Notes under the pieces: model-generated | What the model saw: only the letters and a program-made list of their open reading frames with translations | What the model was told of the DNA's origin: nothing | Databases searched by the model: none | Assembly: GCA_947095535.1 (NCBI GenBank) | Contig: OX352774.1 | Coordinates: 10,540,001-10,604,000 of the forward strand | Direction: 5' to 3' | Length of the DNA: 64,000 bases | Source: Poecilobothrus nobilitatus | Lineage: Eukaryota; Arthropoda; Insecta; Diptera; Dolichopodidae | Program-made: the position numbers and the translations under genes | In this document: piece after piece, positions 47,485-59,600 of the stretch | How the letters are laid out: each line of letters begins with the position of its first letter | Position numbering within the stretch: position 1 is the first letter of the stretch

Positions 47485-48533
47485 ACTACCCTGCTTTCGG
47501 TAATGTAAAATGACGATCAGTCAAATGATTTGTGATTCGATTTTGATTCAAAGTTGAATTATAAGTAAGGAAAAATTAAAAATCTAATTAGAATATTAAT
47601 GTTTTAAAAGCTATAGAATATTATTTTTTGGAAATTATATATATATATGTATGTATGTAATATCTAAATATAATAAAAGACAAGCTGCTGCTGCTGATTA
47701 GCGTGCCCTACTGTTATGTTGAATGATAATTAAACAAATGTTATGCTATGAAAAATAAGAAACGTACATCTGATATTTACGTACATAACAGATAGAAGAC
47801 AATAAATATTAAAATTTTATGCTATGGAAAGAAAAAACAAGGCAGTGTTATAATAAGGATAAGGAAGACCATCTAAATTTAAAAACATAACAATTACTTA
47901 TATTTTATTTCAATTACTTTTTTATGTTTCAAATTTTAAAATATAATTAAAATTACACAAGAAAAAATACTGCTACACTTCTTTTTCAATGTAGCAGCAT
48001 TTTTTATTTAATTATAAATGTTTACCCAGCTTTATATGCAAAAATTTCACTGACATTTCAACTTTTTTTGCATAACCGAAAGGACTGACATATATCTTCG
48101 GTATTACTACAGTATTACTATTTTTACTACAATGTATATATAAACCACAAATATACAATGCATTTATTTACATTGCATATAAAGTTTTTGAAGTGTAAAC
48201 ATCTGCTTAAAATTGTCAAGTTTGTTTTTTTGAAAACAACTAAATTTATAACTCCGACAAAAATATAACAAAATTCAAAATACAATACGATTTGAAATGT
48301 AAAGCAGCTACAAATTTTTGTATACATAAAATACCCACTTTATACACATATCTCCGTATAACAAACAATATTGAATGCAAAACTTTGTAGATATCTGCAT
48401 ATAAACTTTTTGAACGCTATACTTTGTAGTGCTACAGTATATCTACAATTTTGATAATAATAACCGAAAGTTCGATGAGAGTTGAATTTTTAATGGTTGC
48501 AGCGCAAACGACATTACCGAAAGCAGGGGTAGT
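47485..48533. mobile_element. 1049-bp TIR element, TA-flanked
   Basis: The left end ACTACCCTGCTTTCGGTAAT and the inverse of the right end ACTACCCCTGCTTTCGGTAA are the same sequence with one extra C, running about 22 bp to GT. TA flanks both ends (47483-47484, 48534-48535). The interior has CTG repeats (about 47683), a hairpin near 47970-48000 (TGCTACA...TGTAGCA) and the 125-bp block shared with 41009-41135. No transposase frame; the open frame 48127-48327 is not recognised. A non-autonomous element with a Tc1/mariner-type target preference. Confidence 0.7.
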
Positions 48534-48939
48534 TAGTTGTTTTATTTTTAAAATTTTTGTTAGATCTTGTTTGCTCCAGTTATCTTAGAAAAATATTTTA
48601 TAAGTTGTAAAGAACTTATTCATCTTTAAAAATTAAGAAAATTAAAGACTTATAAAAAAATTTATATTTATGATTTGACTTTAAAGAGTTGTATAAATTT
48701 TCATTCTATTTTTTAATATGGAAGTTGTAGCATCGACTTTTTATTTTATTTTCAATTCTATTTTTACGAATCTACTACTCCGGCTCTATAAACCCAAAGG
48801 AGAAAAATCTTGGTGGAGATACTACGATGAAATTGTGTGACCAACATAAGGTTTGTACTAGATGTAAAGGCAATCTATAGCAACAACAACAATATTAATT
48901 AGAATGCATAAAACAATATACGCTTTTTACATTAATAAT
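48534..48939. other. AT-rich intergenic DNA
   Basis: Between the TIR element and the end of the Hsp83-B transcript. A (CAA)n-like run occurs near 48880. No gene. Confidence 0.5.
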
Positions 48940-48945
48940 TTTATT
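48940..48945 (-). terminator. Hsp83-B polyadenylation signal (AATAAA)
   Basis: AATAAA on the minus strand, 213 bp after the stop codon, in an AT-rich 3' UTR. The distance is like that in copy A, but the two 3' UTR sequences are not alignable by eye. Confidence 0.6.
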
Positions 48946-49157
48946 TCTTTTAACTTTTTTGTTAATTCATTTCAAAAACATTTTAAATAATTCTACAAAA
49001 CAAATTTTTTTGGAATGATTATTTGAAATGTTTCGACTTTAAGCTTAAAAGAAATTATTTGTATTCTTAAGCACCTTATATTTAGGATTAATTATTGTGA
49101 AATACTTCAAAGTTTTTATATATAGATTTTAATGAATTCACAAAGATGTAGATTAAT

Positions 49158-51305
49158 TTAATCAACTTCTTCCATGTGAAGTGCATCATCAGCATCAGCA
49201 GCTGCTTCGGCTACCTCTGGTTTAGTGGGTTCATCGCAAACAACAGGTTCATCTTCATCAATACCTAAACCAAGTTTAATCATTCTATAGATTCTTGAAG
49301 CATGCACTTGTGGGCTGTCCAAAGAGAATCCAGATGAAAGTAAAGATGTTTCGAATAAAAGAATTACCAAATCTTTTACAGCTTTATCATTCTTATCAAC
49401 TTCAGCTTTTTGCCGTAAAGTTTCAATAATTGGATGCTCTGGATTAATTTCAAGATGTTTTTTACTTGACATATAGCCCATTGTTGAAGAATCACGTAAG
49501 GCTTGAGCTTTCATAATACGTTCCATATTGGCAGACCAACCAAATTCAGATGTTACAATACAACATGGTGATTCAACCAAACGATTTGAAACTGTAACTT
49601 TCTCAACTTTATTATCTAAGATGGATTTGATTAATTTGCATAAAGCTTCAAATTTAGCTTTATCTTCTTCATGTTTTTTCTTTTCTTCTTCATCTTCTGG
49701 CAATTGTAAACCTTCTTTTGTAACTGAAATTAATTGTTTACCTTGGTATTCTTTTAAGTGTTGAATGATGTATTCATCAATTGGTTCTGTCATATAAACA
49801 ACTTCTAAGCCACGTTTCCTTAAACGTTCAACGAAAGCTGAATTGCTAACTTGTTCTCTACTTTCGCCAGTTATAAAGTAAATGTGTTTTTGATTTTCCT
49901 TCATGCGACTAACATACTCAGCAAGAGAACAATATTCATCACCAGAAGCTGATGTGTAGAATCTTAAGAAATCAGCTAATTTTTGACGGTTACGAGTATC
50001 TTCATGAATACCTAATTTAAGATTCTTGCTAAATTGATCATAGAACTTCTTATAACCTTCTTTATCTTCACATAATTCTTCAAAAAGTTCAACACATTTT
50101 TTAACTAAATTCTTTCTAATAACTTTAAGAATTTTGTTTTGTTGTAACATTTCACGAGAAATATTTAATGGTAAATCTTCTGAATCGATAACACCTTTAA
50201 TAAAGTTTAACCATTCTGGAATTAAATCTTCACAGTTATCCATAATAAATACACGGCGGACGTATAATTTAATGTTGTTGCATTTTTTTTTGTTTTCAAA
50301 CAAATCAAATGGAATACGACGAGGAACAAAGAGAAGAGCTCTGAATTCCAATTGTCCTTCAACTGAAAAGTGTTTAACAGCTAAATGATCTTCCCAATCA
50401 TTAGTTAACGATTTATAGAATTCTCCATATTCTTCTTGAGAGATATCATCAGCGTTACGTGTCCAAATTGGTTTGGTTTTGTTGAGTTCTTCATCTTCTA
50501 CATATTTTTCTTTAATTGTTTTCTTCTTTTTCTTATCTTTATCTTTATCAGCATCTTCATCCTCACCAACATCTTCTAATTTTGGTTCATCATCTTCTTT
50601 CTTTTCTTCATCTTTATTTTCATCATCTTCATCATCACTGATTTCTTTTTCACGCTCTTTTTCAACAAGTAATTTGATTGGATAACCAATGAATTGTGAA
50701 TGTTTTTGGACAACTGATTTTATTTTACTTTCTTCCAAGTATTCTGTTTGATCTTCTTTAATATGCAATACAATCTTAGTACCTCGTCCTAATGGTTCAA
50801 CATTATCTGATTTGATTGTAAATGAACCACCAGCTGATGATTCCCAAATATATTGTTCATCATCATTGTGTTTTGAAGTAACTGTCACTTTATCAGCAAC
50901 TAAGTATGCAGAGTAAAAACCAACACCAAATTGACCAATCATACTAATATCAGCACCAGCTTGTAAAGCTTCCATAAAAGCTTTTGTTCCGGATTTGGCA
51001 ATTGTTCCCAAATTATTGACTAAATCAGCTTTAGTCATACCAATACCAGTATCAATAATAGTCAATGTACCAGCAGCTTTATTTGGAATTAATTTAATGT
51101 AAAGTTCTTTTCCACTATCAAGTTTGCTGGGTTCAGTTAAGGATTCATAGCGAATTTTATCTAAAGCATCTGATGAATTTGAAATTAATTCACGAAGAAA
51201 AATTTCTTTATTAGAATAGAAAGTATTAATGATTAGAGACATAAGCTGAGCAATTTCAGCTTGGAATGCAAAAGTTTCAACATCTTGAGTTTCCATATCT
51301 GCCAT
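49158..51305 (-). CDS. Hsp83: Cytosolic Hsp90 chaperone, copy B (Hsp83 paralogue)
   Basis: 715 residues, same domain order as copy A: GHKL ATPase with [20 protein letters not shown] and DTGIGM, an identical acidic/lysine linker, [11 protein letters not shown], and a C-terminal MEEVD. All key ATPase residues are present, so the product should be active. Differences are mainly conservative ([22 protein letters not shown]) and concentrate in the C-terminal third. [13 protein letters not shown] keeps the conserved arginine that copy A lacks. The tail before MEEVD ([20 protein letters not shown]) is completely different from copy A's. The coding region is a single exon. TTTTTTTTAG directly before the ATG marks the same leader intron acceptor, so the gene is a DNA-level duplicate and not a retrocopy. 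No heat-shock element was found near it. Confidence 0.97.
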   Translation of the reverse strand: MADMETQDVETFAFQAEIAQLMSLIINTFYSNKEIFLRELISNSSDALDKIRYESLTEPSKLDSGKELYIKLIPNKAAGTLTIIDTGIGMTKADLVNNLGTIAKSGTKAFMEALQAGADISMIGQFGVGFYSAYLVADKVTVTSKHNDDEQYIWESSAGGSFTIKSDNVEPLGRGTKIVLHIKEDQTEYLEESKIKSVVQKHSQFIGYPIKLLVEKEREKEISDDEDDENKDEEKKEDDEPKLEDVGEDEDADKDKDKKKKKTIKEKYVEDEELNKTKPIWTRNADDISQEEYGEFYKSLTNDWEDHLAVKHFSVEGQLEFRALLFVPRRIPFDLFENKKKCNNIKLYVRRVFIMDNCEDLIPEWLNFIKGVIDSEDLPLNISREMLQQNKILKVIRKNLVKKCVELFEELCEDKEGYKKFYDQFSKNLKLGIHEDTRNRQKLADFLRFYTSASGDEYCSLAEYVSRMKENQKHIYFITGESREQVSNSAFVERLRKRGLEVVYMTEPIDEYIIQHLKEYQGKQLISVTKEGLQLPEDEEEKKKHEEDKAKFEALCKLIKSILDNKVEKVTVSNRLVESPCCIVTSEFGWSANMERIMKAQALRDSSTMGYMSSKKHLEINPEHPIIETLRQKAEVDKNDKAVKDLVILLFETSLLSSGFSLDSPQVHASRIYRMIKLGLGIDEDEPVVCDEPTKPEVAEAAADADDALHMEEVD

Positions 51306-52610
51306 CTAAAAAAAAAATAAATATATATATTAATAATAATAATTAATATTGCAAAATAATTAAATAAAATATAAATAAAACGATAGTTAAATAATTATAT
51401 TTTCTAGTAACATATTTATGTATGTATTTGTTTTAAATTAACAATAAATTATACATTGAATATTTATAAATGTTTTAGCTGAACAGTTGTCATAATTTAA
51501 ATTTCATTTTGAAAAAAATAAATTACAACAAAAGTTAACATTAACAAAGTTCACATAATCAAATATCTTTTAAAATTGAAATAAAAATAATAAATTATAC
51601 ACAAATAATTTTCATTTTATAAATTATGTTTAAACGCCTTTAAATCCCTTTTTACTTATTTATAAAATCGAATATATGTATACATACAGAAATTGCATTG
51701 ATGTTTCTTTAACCGTTATGGCACAATTGACTTTTTAAAAAAACATTAGAAAAAACGTTACTCAAATGTAGAGTTTTATAATATGTTTTAAATGACTTAA
51801 TCATAAATTAATAATACCCTTATAAAAGCTTTTGCAATTTATTACAACGTGTCTGATAATAATTGAACCTTTACCCTTTAGCTTGTATGATAAGAAAACA
51901 ACTAGATTTAATTGGCGTCATTGAAAAAAAAAAAAAAAAAAACCAAAGCAAAATGTAAAATCAACGGATTTTTAATACACATTATTTTGAGGGCAATAAA
52001 ACAAGGATTGTACTTCTTTCGCATCAAAATTTTATTTATATTTTATAACCTAAGAAAAAATTGTGAAAAATTAAGACAATTTTTTAAATTTCACGGAAAC
52101 CCTACATAATTAAGAAAAGCAAGAAAAGCAAAGTCAACATATGTAAAAGTGCAATATCTAAGCTTTAATTTTGTTGTCTTACTTTTGACAAATTTGAACA
52201 GGTGATCAAGTTAAACTTGAGATTCTCTTAAAATTTCAAGATTCTGTTAAAAATTTCTGATAAGTTGTAAAAAATTATAATTTTTGTATAAACTAAAGCC
52301 TAAAACATGGCCTGGCTTGACGATCTTAGATTAAAAAAATATTAGTTAAAACTTAACAGGAATTTCCAACTCTGTAATGGTTGAAGGCGATGTAAAGTGT
52401 TCATTAATATTAATTTTTTAATGACATATGTATATAAGTATAATATATCGGTGGACGGTGGGCTAACGTTTATTGCTCTATTTTAAACGGTGTAAAGGTT
52501 TTTGTATGTAAACAGACGAGTGGAACAAACAAAACAATTTTCTTTACAAGCAAATGGTTTCTTTTTTTAAAATAATTATAAAAATATATTTTTATTAGTA
52601 TGTCCCTTAC
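51306..52610 (-). other. Putative 5' UTR intron of Hsp83-B
   Basis: The acceptor AG at 51307-51306 after a T-tract is clear. The donor is uncertain: AGTAAG|GTAAGG, reading down from 52610, is the best match I found and would make a 1.3 kb intron. The region is AT-rich with no coding frame (51912-52109 is poly-K and not supported). Confidence 0.35.
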
Positions 52611-53901
52611 CTTACTGATCAATCCAAGGTAGTAAGTAAATTGAAGAATGAAATTAAAATGAAATGAGAAAAAAACCAAAACTAAAGTTTGAATAATTTT
52701 TCGGAACTACTAGAATGTAAGATATAAGAGTTAAAAGTAATACCCGATTAAATAAAACGACAACGAATTAAAGTAAAACGATCAACTTAAAATCTAGATA
52801 AATGAAAAACTTATGCAAAATAAATTATAACGTTTATTTTTAAATTAACTACTAAAATGAATGTATTAAAATTAAATTTAAAAGATTATTATTTAAATTG
52901 ACTGAATTGAAAAATTAAAAAAAAAAAAACGCCTTTTTTATTAACTTTTTATGGGGAACTGTGAAAGTAATTATAAGATAATTTGAATATTTTTGATGTA
53001 TTGTTGTGAAAATTCCCTTAATTATTAATTCTTTAGTAAAAAAAAAAATAATAAAATGTATTTACTATTTTTTTAATTGCATTTTTATAAAACAGGTAGC
53101 TATTTATGTGCATATATAATTTTATATTTATGACATAACAATAACAATTACCTATAAACTTTTAAAATAGTGCGCAAAAATTGTATAAAAAATTAAAATA
53201 CAAGGTATGTTTAAAGATTATTTTATAAGTAAACTATATTTTCCATTTAAATATAGGGTGGGTCCTTGCATTAGCTGCAATCTATCGTAAAACTTAGAAT
53301 AAAAAAGTTAAAAACAATTAAGTTCACCAAGTATTAGTGAATATTATAGGGGGTTCGAAGTTTAAAAACATTTTGATTTCATTTAAGAATAAATTAAAAT
53401 TTAAAAGATAGATATATAAAACCGGAAATTTTTAAAGACGCATTTAAAAAGACAATGAAAACAGCTTTGTATCATGTCTTAAATACCAAATTTCCAATTT
53501 ACTTTATGGAATTTCAGTATTTCACAAAATTCACGATTCAAATATTAATAGCATTCCTGAACAGAAGATAAGGGAAAATTTTTGCTGAAAACGTTCTTTA
53601 GCGATAAGTAGTATTATCTAGAATAAACTGAAATTTAATATTGAAAAATATTTATTTGAACTTAATTAATGAAAGGTCCAGTCTCTAACTCTAGAACTAG
53701 TAACTTTATCAATATTTAAATTTTCTAATTTTTTATTTAATTTGACAATTTAAGTATGTATTCAATTTTTATGTTTAATTTTAATATATAGAAATAAATG
53801 ATAAAGTAATTTTTATCATAAATCTGTTAATATGAAATGAAAAATATATATATATTAAAAGAATTGCTGTTAAAATTAATCAATTAAACACGCAAACAAC
53901 T
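52611..53901. other. AT-rich DNA upstream of Hsp83-B, promoter not identified
   Basis: Searched on the minus strand for TATAAA with phased GAA/TTC units; none convincing. The string TTCctGAAcaGAA near 53555 is the nearest thing to a heat-shock element but is over 2 kb from the ATG and has no matching TATA box. No gene. Confidence 0.4.
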
Positions 53902-54432
53902 AATGGGAAATTTACATTTGAACAATGGGTTCAGATGTCTTTCATGGGAAAGACCTTTATCAAATATTGAATTTGTAGTAATCAGCCCTTCGAAGTGAAA
54001 AACCATTAGAATCGAGGCCTCAAAACCAAAGTATTGAGGTTCATATATACGGTTACGAAGGCTATACGATTAGAATTGGTCACTGACATGTCTTTCGAAG
54101 GTTTGTTTTTTTTATCAGCATTTTGTAGATATTGTGCAAGAGGTGATTTACATAAAAAAAAAAAAAGTATGGCAATTATGAAACAACCTTTGTCGCAGCT
54201 AACAAAATTCTTACCAAACAGAATAAAAAAATACTACAAGATTTGAACATTGAAATTACAGAACTGTTGGAAACTAATTGAGCTACTTTTCATTTCACCA
54301 CTCCAGCAGCACCACATTACTGCGGTCAAAGTCACAAAATACATCACTCACTCTTTCAGATTTCCTACCACTAACCGATATTAATTTCGATCCACAAGAT
54401 CTTACTCCAGTGACACCAGCCATAGAATAGTT
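53902..54432 (+). pseudogene. BEL/Pao retrotransposon integrase relic
   Basis: Several broken plus frames together follow the integrase core of BEL/Pao LTR retrotransposons. MGNLHLNNG and RPLSNIEFV lead in; VTKAIRLELVTDMSFEG follows with FCRYCARGD, the region around the first catalytic strand. A frame with FVAANKILTKQNKK follows, then FHFTTPAAPHY (the 'W.F.PP.APH.GG.WE' block) and finally FDPQDLTPVTPAIE ('DP.dl.pLTPghFL'). Frameshifts and stops lie between all of these, and no LTRs were recognised nearby. It is a dead fragment of an old insertion, less AT-rich than its flanks. The short frames 54034-54246 (plus) and 54295-54498 (minus) are a part and a shadow of it. Confidence 0.75.
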
Positions 54433-56289
54433 TGAGTCGTCACAGTGATTACTAAGAAATAATATCTTTAAAGGTTCAATTCCAAAAATTTGTCTCATAT
54501 TGAGTAATTAAAATAACAAACTTGCACTAACTTCAGATGAATCTATGTTATGTGAAAAATTAACCTAGCAAAGTTGACCGAATACATAATTTTAAACATT
54601 AATTAATTTATACAAATATAATTTTATATTACATTATATTTTATTAACTAAATAATAATTTAAGATTTGTTTATTTTCATGTTTTTTTGATGAATTCTAT
54701 AGCACGATTTTCATCTGTTACCAATTTAATAAATATACTCTAAAACACACAATTCAATTAGAATGACGAATCAAAATTCAATGAAAATGATGAATTAAAA
54801 TTGGAAAATCTGTAATTTAAACAAAATATACAATACTTATTTGACAGGCATGTACATGTCTTGGAACACGATGTAGACATTAAACTAAAAATACACAAGA
54901 CAAATTCAGTTTAATGTATACTAATAACTAAATACTGAACAAAATAAAAAATAAATTGACTTAAATACATAGGTTCAGAGGAAAAAAAAAAGGATAAACA
55001 TTTTAGGAACTCAGGTATATTTTTTTTAGATATCTTCCACTACTATTAGCTACTATTAAACGAATAAACCAACTACATATGCATAATTTTAAATGTTTGC
55101 AAAAAAAATAATCAAATACCTAAAAAAAAAAATGCCATTCTGAATCATATTTAGGTGTGGTTTTTTTTCATTTAAAATCTTTTTTAACTTTTTAACTAGT
55201 CAAACTAAAAACAATTCATGGACCATATATCGAAAATAGGCTAATGTGATTTCTAAAATGTCAATTCAAAATGTTTCTTCCAGGTTTGGGCCGAAATGAA
55301 TTCAAAACACAAAAAGAAATTTTTATACCATAACAATAACATTTTGAAAAAAAAAAAAAATATAATAATAATAATTTAATTTATTATCTATAATTAATTT
55401 CCAAGTTCAAATTAAGCTTAAAATTATTCATTTATTACTCAACCACAAGTTAGTTATAGGAGAAAATCAAACAAAAATGACAAAACGATAAGCTTACTCA
55501 ATATACTTTTATTGTTTTTTTTTTCATATGATTCAAACTACAGACTCATTAACTATTTAAGTTTTTATTTGTTTTCAGTATTCTTCTTTTATTTTATGAT
55601 TTAAAAAAAAAATAAAAATAAATACCGCGATTATTGAGATGAAAAGGCGTTTTTAGAAAGATATAAAAGATTTTGACTCCATACTTTTTTTTTTTTGTTT
55701 TATGAATATTGAAGAGTGTGATATTTTAAACGAAATTACAACCAGAGTTTTTGGTAAAATGGAAATAAACATGAAAATATTTTTTTTTTTTGGTTTTTTT
55801 TTTAATTTTGGTTCAAGGTTGTATTTATATAAAATTTAATTATAACTTTAAAAAAAAAACAGTTCACATTTGAAAAAAAAACATTTTATTTTTTAGCATA
55901 AAAAAAAAAAAATTTACGAAATTTCATTGTGGACATCTTCTAAGTTCTTTTGAGTTCACCCGATTCTGGATTTCTTAATTAACTTTTAATGTAAATTTTG
56001 AAACTTTGTTGTTAATACATGTATATGTAGACACTATTACTCATCGCTTTTCACTTTTGACTTTAATTAATTTATCATTCCATATTAAACACAATTATTA
56101 GTCTTTTTTAAATTTTTGTATTGTTTTTCTTTTTTTAGTTCAGTTTTCTTGACAATTTTTTGAAGTCAATAATAGCTTTTATCATCAAAGGGGAGCGCTA
56201 CAAATGCTCGCATCTCAAAAACTCGTTTTATTCACTCGTTTCGTTTTTTAATATCTCTTTTTTTTTTTTTTAAAGAAATTTTTAATTTT
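54433..56289. other. AT-rich non-coding DNA, no gene seen
   Basis: A/T homopolymers throughout; no coding frame, terminal repeat or RNA gene recognised. Confidence 0.6.
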
Positions 56290-56640
56290 TTATAGAAGAG
56301 ATTTTAGAGTTGGATTTATTTAAAATCAGGTTTTCAATAATTTGTCTAGCGAGAGCTTGAAGGCGGTAGCGCCGATTTTTTAAATGGTTTGTTGTTGAAG
56401 AACTTATATGAATGTAAAAAAAATTAAAGAAAGATTTTGTAGTTGGTTAGAAAATCAAAATTATATGCCTTTTACAGAATATATATATACATGTATATAT
56501 ATATGTATTTATAAGAGAAATTCTTAATTAGAAGAGATTTTTGAGTTCGATTCAAAAGCAGGGTTATTCGATTTGTCCAAAATATTTATATATTTTTTCG
56601 TTTTTCCAGAATATTTATAAATAAGTATGTAGTATGTACA
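56290..56640 (+). repeat. Dispersed 'AATTAGGAG...TTTTAGAGTT' repeat, locus 3
   Basis: Cores TAGAAGAGATTTTAGAGTTG (about 56294), GAAAGATTTTGTAGTTGG (about 56427) and AATTAGAAGAGATTTTTGAG (about 56526), each followed by AAAATCA and a TTTTCCAGAATATTTATA-like block, as at 44480-44790. TATA/TATG microsatellites lie between units. Confidence 0.55.
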
Positions 56641-59600
56641 TATAAATAATATATGTGTTTATCTAATATATGACATTTGTGTGTTTATCTAATATATATA
56701 CATAGTATATTATTAATAACATATTATTTGTTGTTATCTTGAATGAAATGTTGAATCTTTTTTGTTAAATTTTTTTTTCTATAATTTTTACAATCAATAT
56801 GTTTTTTTTTTTCAATAAATAAATCATCAAACCATAATATATATTTCAAATAAAAAAAATAAAAATGTATTATGATAAAAAAAAAAAAAAAAAAAATCAA
56901 AAACAAAACAAGATTTTGAGATACGAACATTCGTACCCAATCCACCATCAAACAATATACAAAATTTGGTATAGGATAGAAGCAATGGCATCAAAAAATT
57001 TTTGTTTACTTAATATATTACCAGTTTTTTTTTTTTTTTTTTTTTCATTTTCATAGGTATTTACATATTTACTTTGTATATTAACAACTACACTTCAAAA
57101 ACTTGATTTTATATTTTAAAATAATAAAAAGTTCATGTAACCATGTATGTAATTAATAATTTTTTGCAATAGAAACAAACGATTTTTGTTTTTTTTTTTA
57201 TTTTTTTTGACAAAAATAAAATTGAACTTTTTAAGATAATTAAATTATTATGAAAAAATTAGAATAATAATTAATAGGTATAAAAAATTTAAATTTTATA
57301 ACGCCATATACCTAAATAAAATAATAAAATTATTTTTATTATCTTTACTAACTTCTTGTGAAATTTTTGATTGTAACAATCTAAAACTTAAATTTTTTTA
57401 TGCGTTTTTTTGTTTTTTAAATTTCAAATATACAGGTGGTGACGATAAATAAAAAAAAAAAAAAAAAAATTAACAATGACAATGATTCATTTTTTTATTT
57501 TTAAATTGTATATCTATGTACATATTATGTATGTACATAACTAAATATTAAATTTGTAGTTTTAAATTAAAAACGAATTTTTTAATCATATGCGCTCTTC
57601 CTTTTCAACAGTAAATTCTAAATAATCTTACAAACAGTTATGTTTTTGATTTATTATTTTTCTTATGATAAATTTTTTTAAATTGTTATGAACTTCCATA
57701 ACAGATAAATAAAATAAAAAAAAAATAAAAAACAAGTTATTTAATGAATTAAGAAGTCTTTATTAGGATTATAAAAAAAAAATTTTTTTTTTTTTTAAAG
57801 AACGAAATAAATTTTAATTTCTAGATATTTTATTTAAACCCATACTTAAATAAGTAATAAATAAATATGCATAAGTTAAAATAAAAATTTATATTTTGGG
57901 AATACATTTTAAGATATTATTAATTTATAAAGTATTAAAAAAATTAATTTAGATAATTGTAGGTAATACAAATTAATTTATTAATAAAAAAATAATAAAA
58001 ATAAAAAATTAATTTTTAATAAAAAGTTAATTTTTATAATATGGAGTACCTATTTATGCATTGATAAAATAAAAATAAATAGTTATGTATATGAAGAAAA
58101 TATTGTAGGTATACATACTGTCAAAAGGTAGAAAGAATATACATATATATACATACTATCAGGTACTGTGTATTCATAACACAAATTTATTTTGTTATGT
58201 TATCTATAAAAATTTTTTCCTATTTACATATTTAAATTTTTCAATCTAGATTTTTATTACATACGTAGTTACATACATATCTATATATTTAATATAAAAA
58301 AAAAAAAATATGTTTTTAATAAGATTAAAACGTGACTCAATGCGTTTATTTATATGTTTACAGAAAATTTATTAACTTTTATAGGTAACACAATAGAAAT
58401 TGTAAAAAAAAAAAATTCATGACTTTATTAGCGACATAAAAAAAAAAAATAAATAAAAAATATCAAATTGGAATTAAAAGTTTACAAAAGTCCACTATTT
58501 TAACGATTTCCATTTGGATTCAAAAGAAATTCAATTACGTATGCAAAATAGTTATTCCCACAAGAAAAAAATAATTTATATGTAAATTAAAAAAAAAAAA
58601 AAAAAAATTAGAATAGAATGTTTTTAAAGTAAAACGAGACATAATAAATATATACATATGTACATATATGTTTATATACTCTTTAAAATCTATTTGTTAA
58701 GCAATTAAGTTGTTTTCTTTGGCATTAAGCCATATATAATAATGTAGGAATGTTTAGGAGGCAGCAGCAGATCAATACAATTATATTTACATAAATTGCA
58801 GTTTTATTAAAACTATTCATGAATTAATGTTTTTATTTAAGTCATATAAAATAATTTAAATAATTATTAATAATATTAATTTACAAAATGTTCAGCAACT
58901 ATTTTCTGCTAAGAAAACGATAACATGGTATTTTTTTTTTTTTTTTTAGTTTAAATTAATTAAATTAGCAAATGAATAAAAAAAAAAAAAAAAAAATAGA
59001 TACAAAAATTAATGTTAAAGAAGATATTATTAAAAAGAATATAATATTAATTAAATTACATACACTTTATTTCCTGATAAATCTGATTTATTTATTAAAA
59101 ATAAACAATACTTAAAATATTTATATAATTTGTGAAATTGTTTTAAATTATTACAACGGGAAAAAGGTAGGTATGGTACGTTCACACTTACCGTTGTATA
59201 AAAACATTCAAATAAGTTAAATGTTCGTCAATGATGGTGACATGAAAAAAAAATCATATTTTCAAATAAAATAATAATATTTAATTGTAATTATAACAGA
59301 AATTTTAAATGGAAAATTTTTAGTTTTTTGTTTAATTTTAGCATTAAACAAATTTAAATTGCAAAACAAAGGAAACTATGAAAAATATTAAGAAATCATC
59401 TACAATACATAATTTTATTATGAACTTTAAAAATGTGTCACAAATTTTACAACTTTAAGATTATTTTTTTTTTGTAATTTATTTATGTACATATGTATGT
59501 TACATAGAAATTTATTATTGTAAAATATAAATTTTGCAATATAAATAGTAACAAATGTTCGAAATAAAATTTTTTATTATTTTTTTTTTTAGTACCTATA

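Noticed and set aside
53550..53580. TTCctGAAcaGAA as a heat-shock element for Hsp83-B
   Set aside because: Only three units, over 2 kb from the ATG, no TATA box in the right orientation nearby; in an AT-rich background such strings arise by chance.
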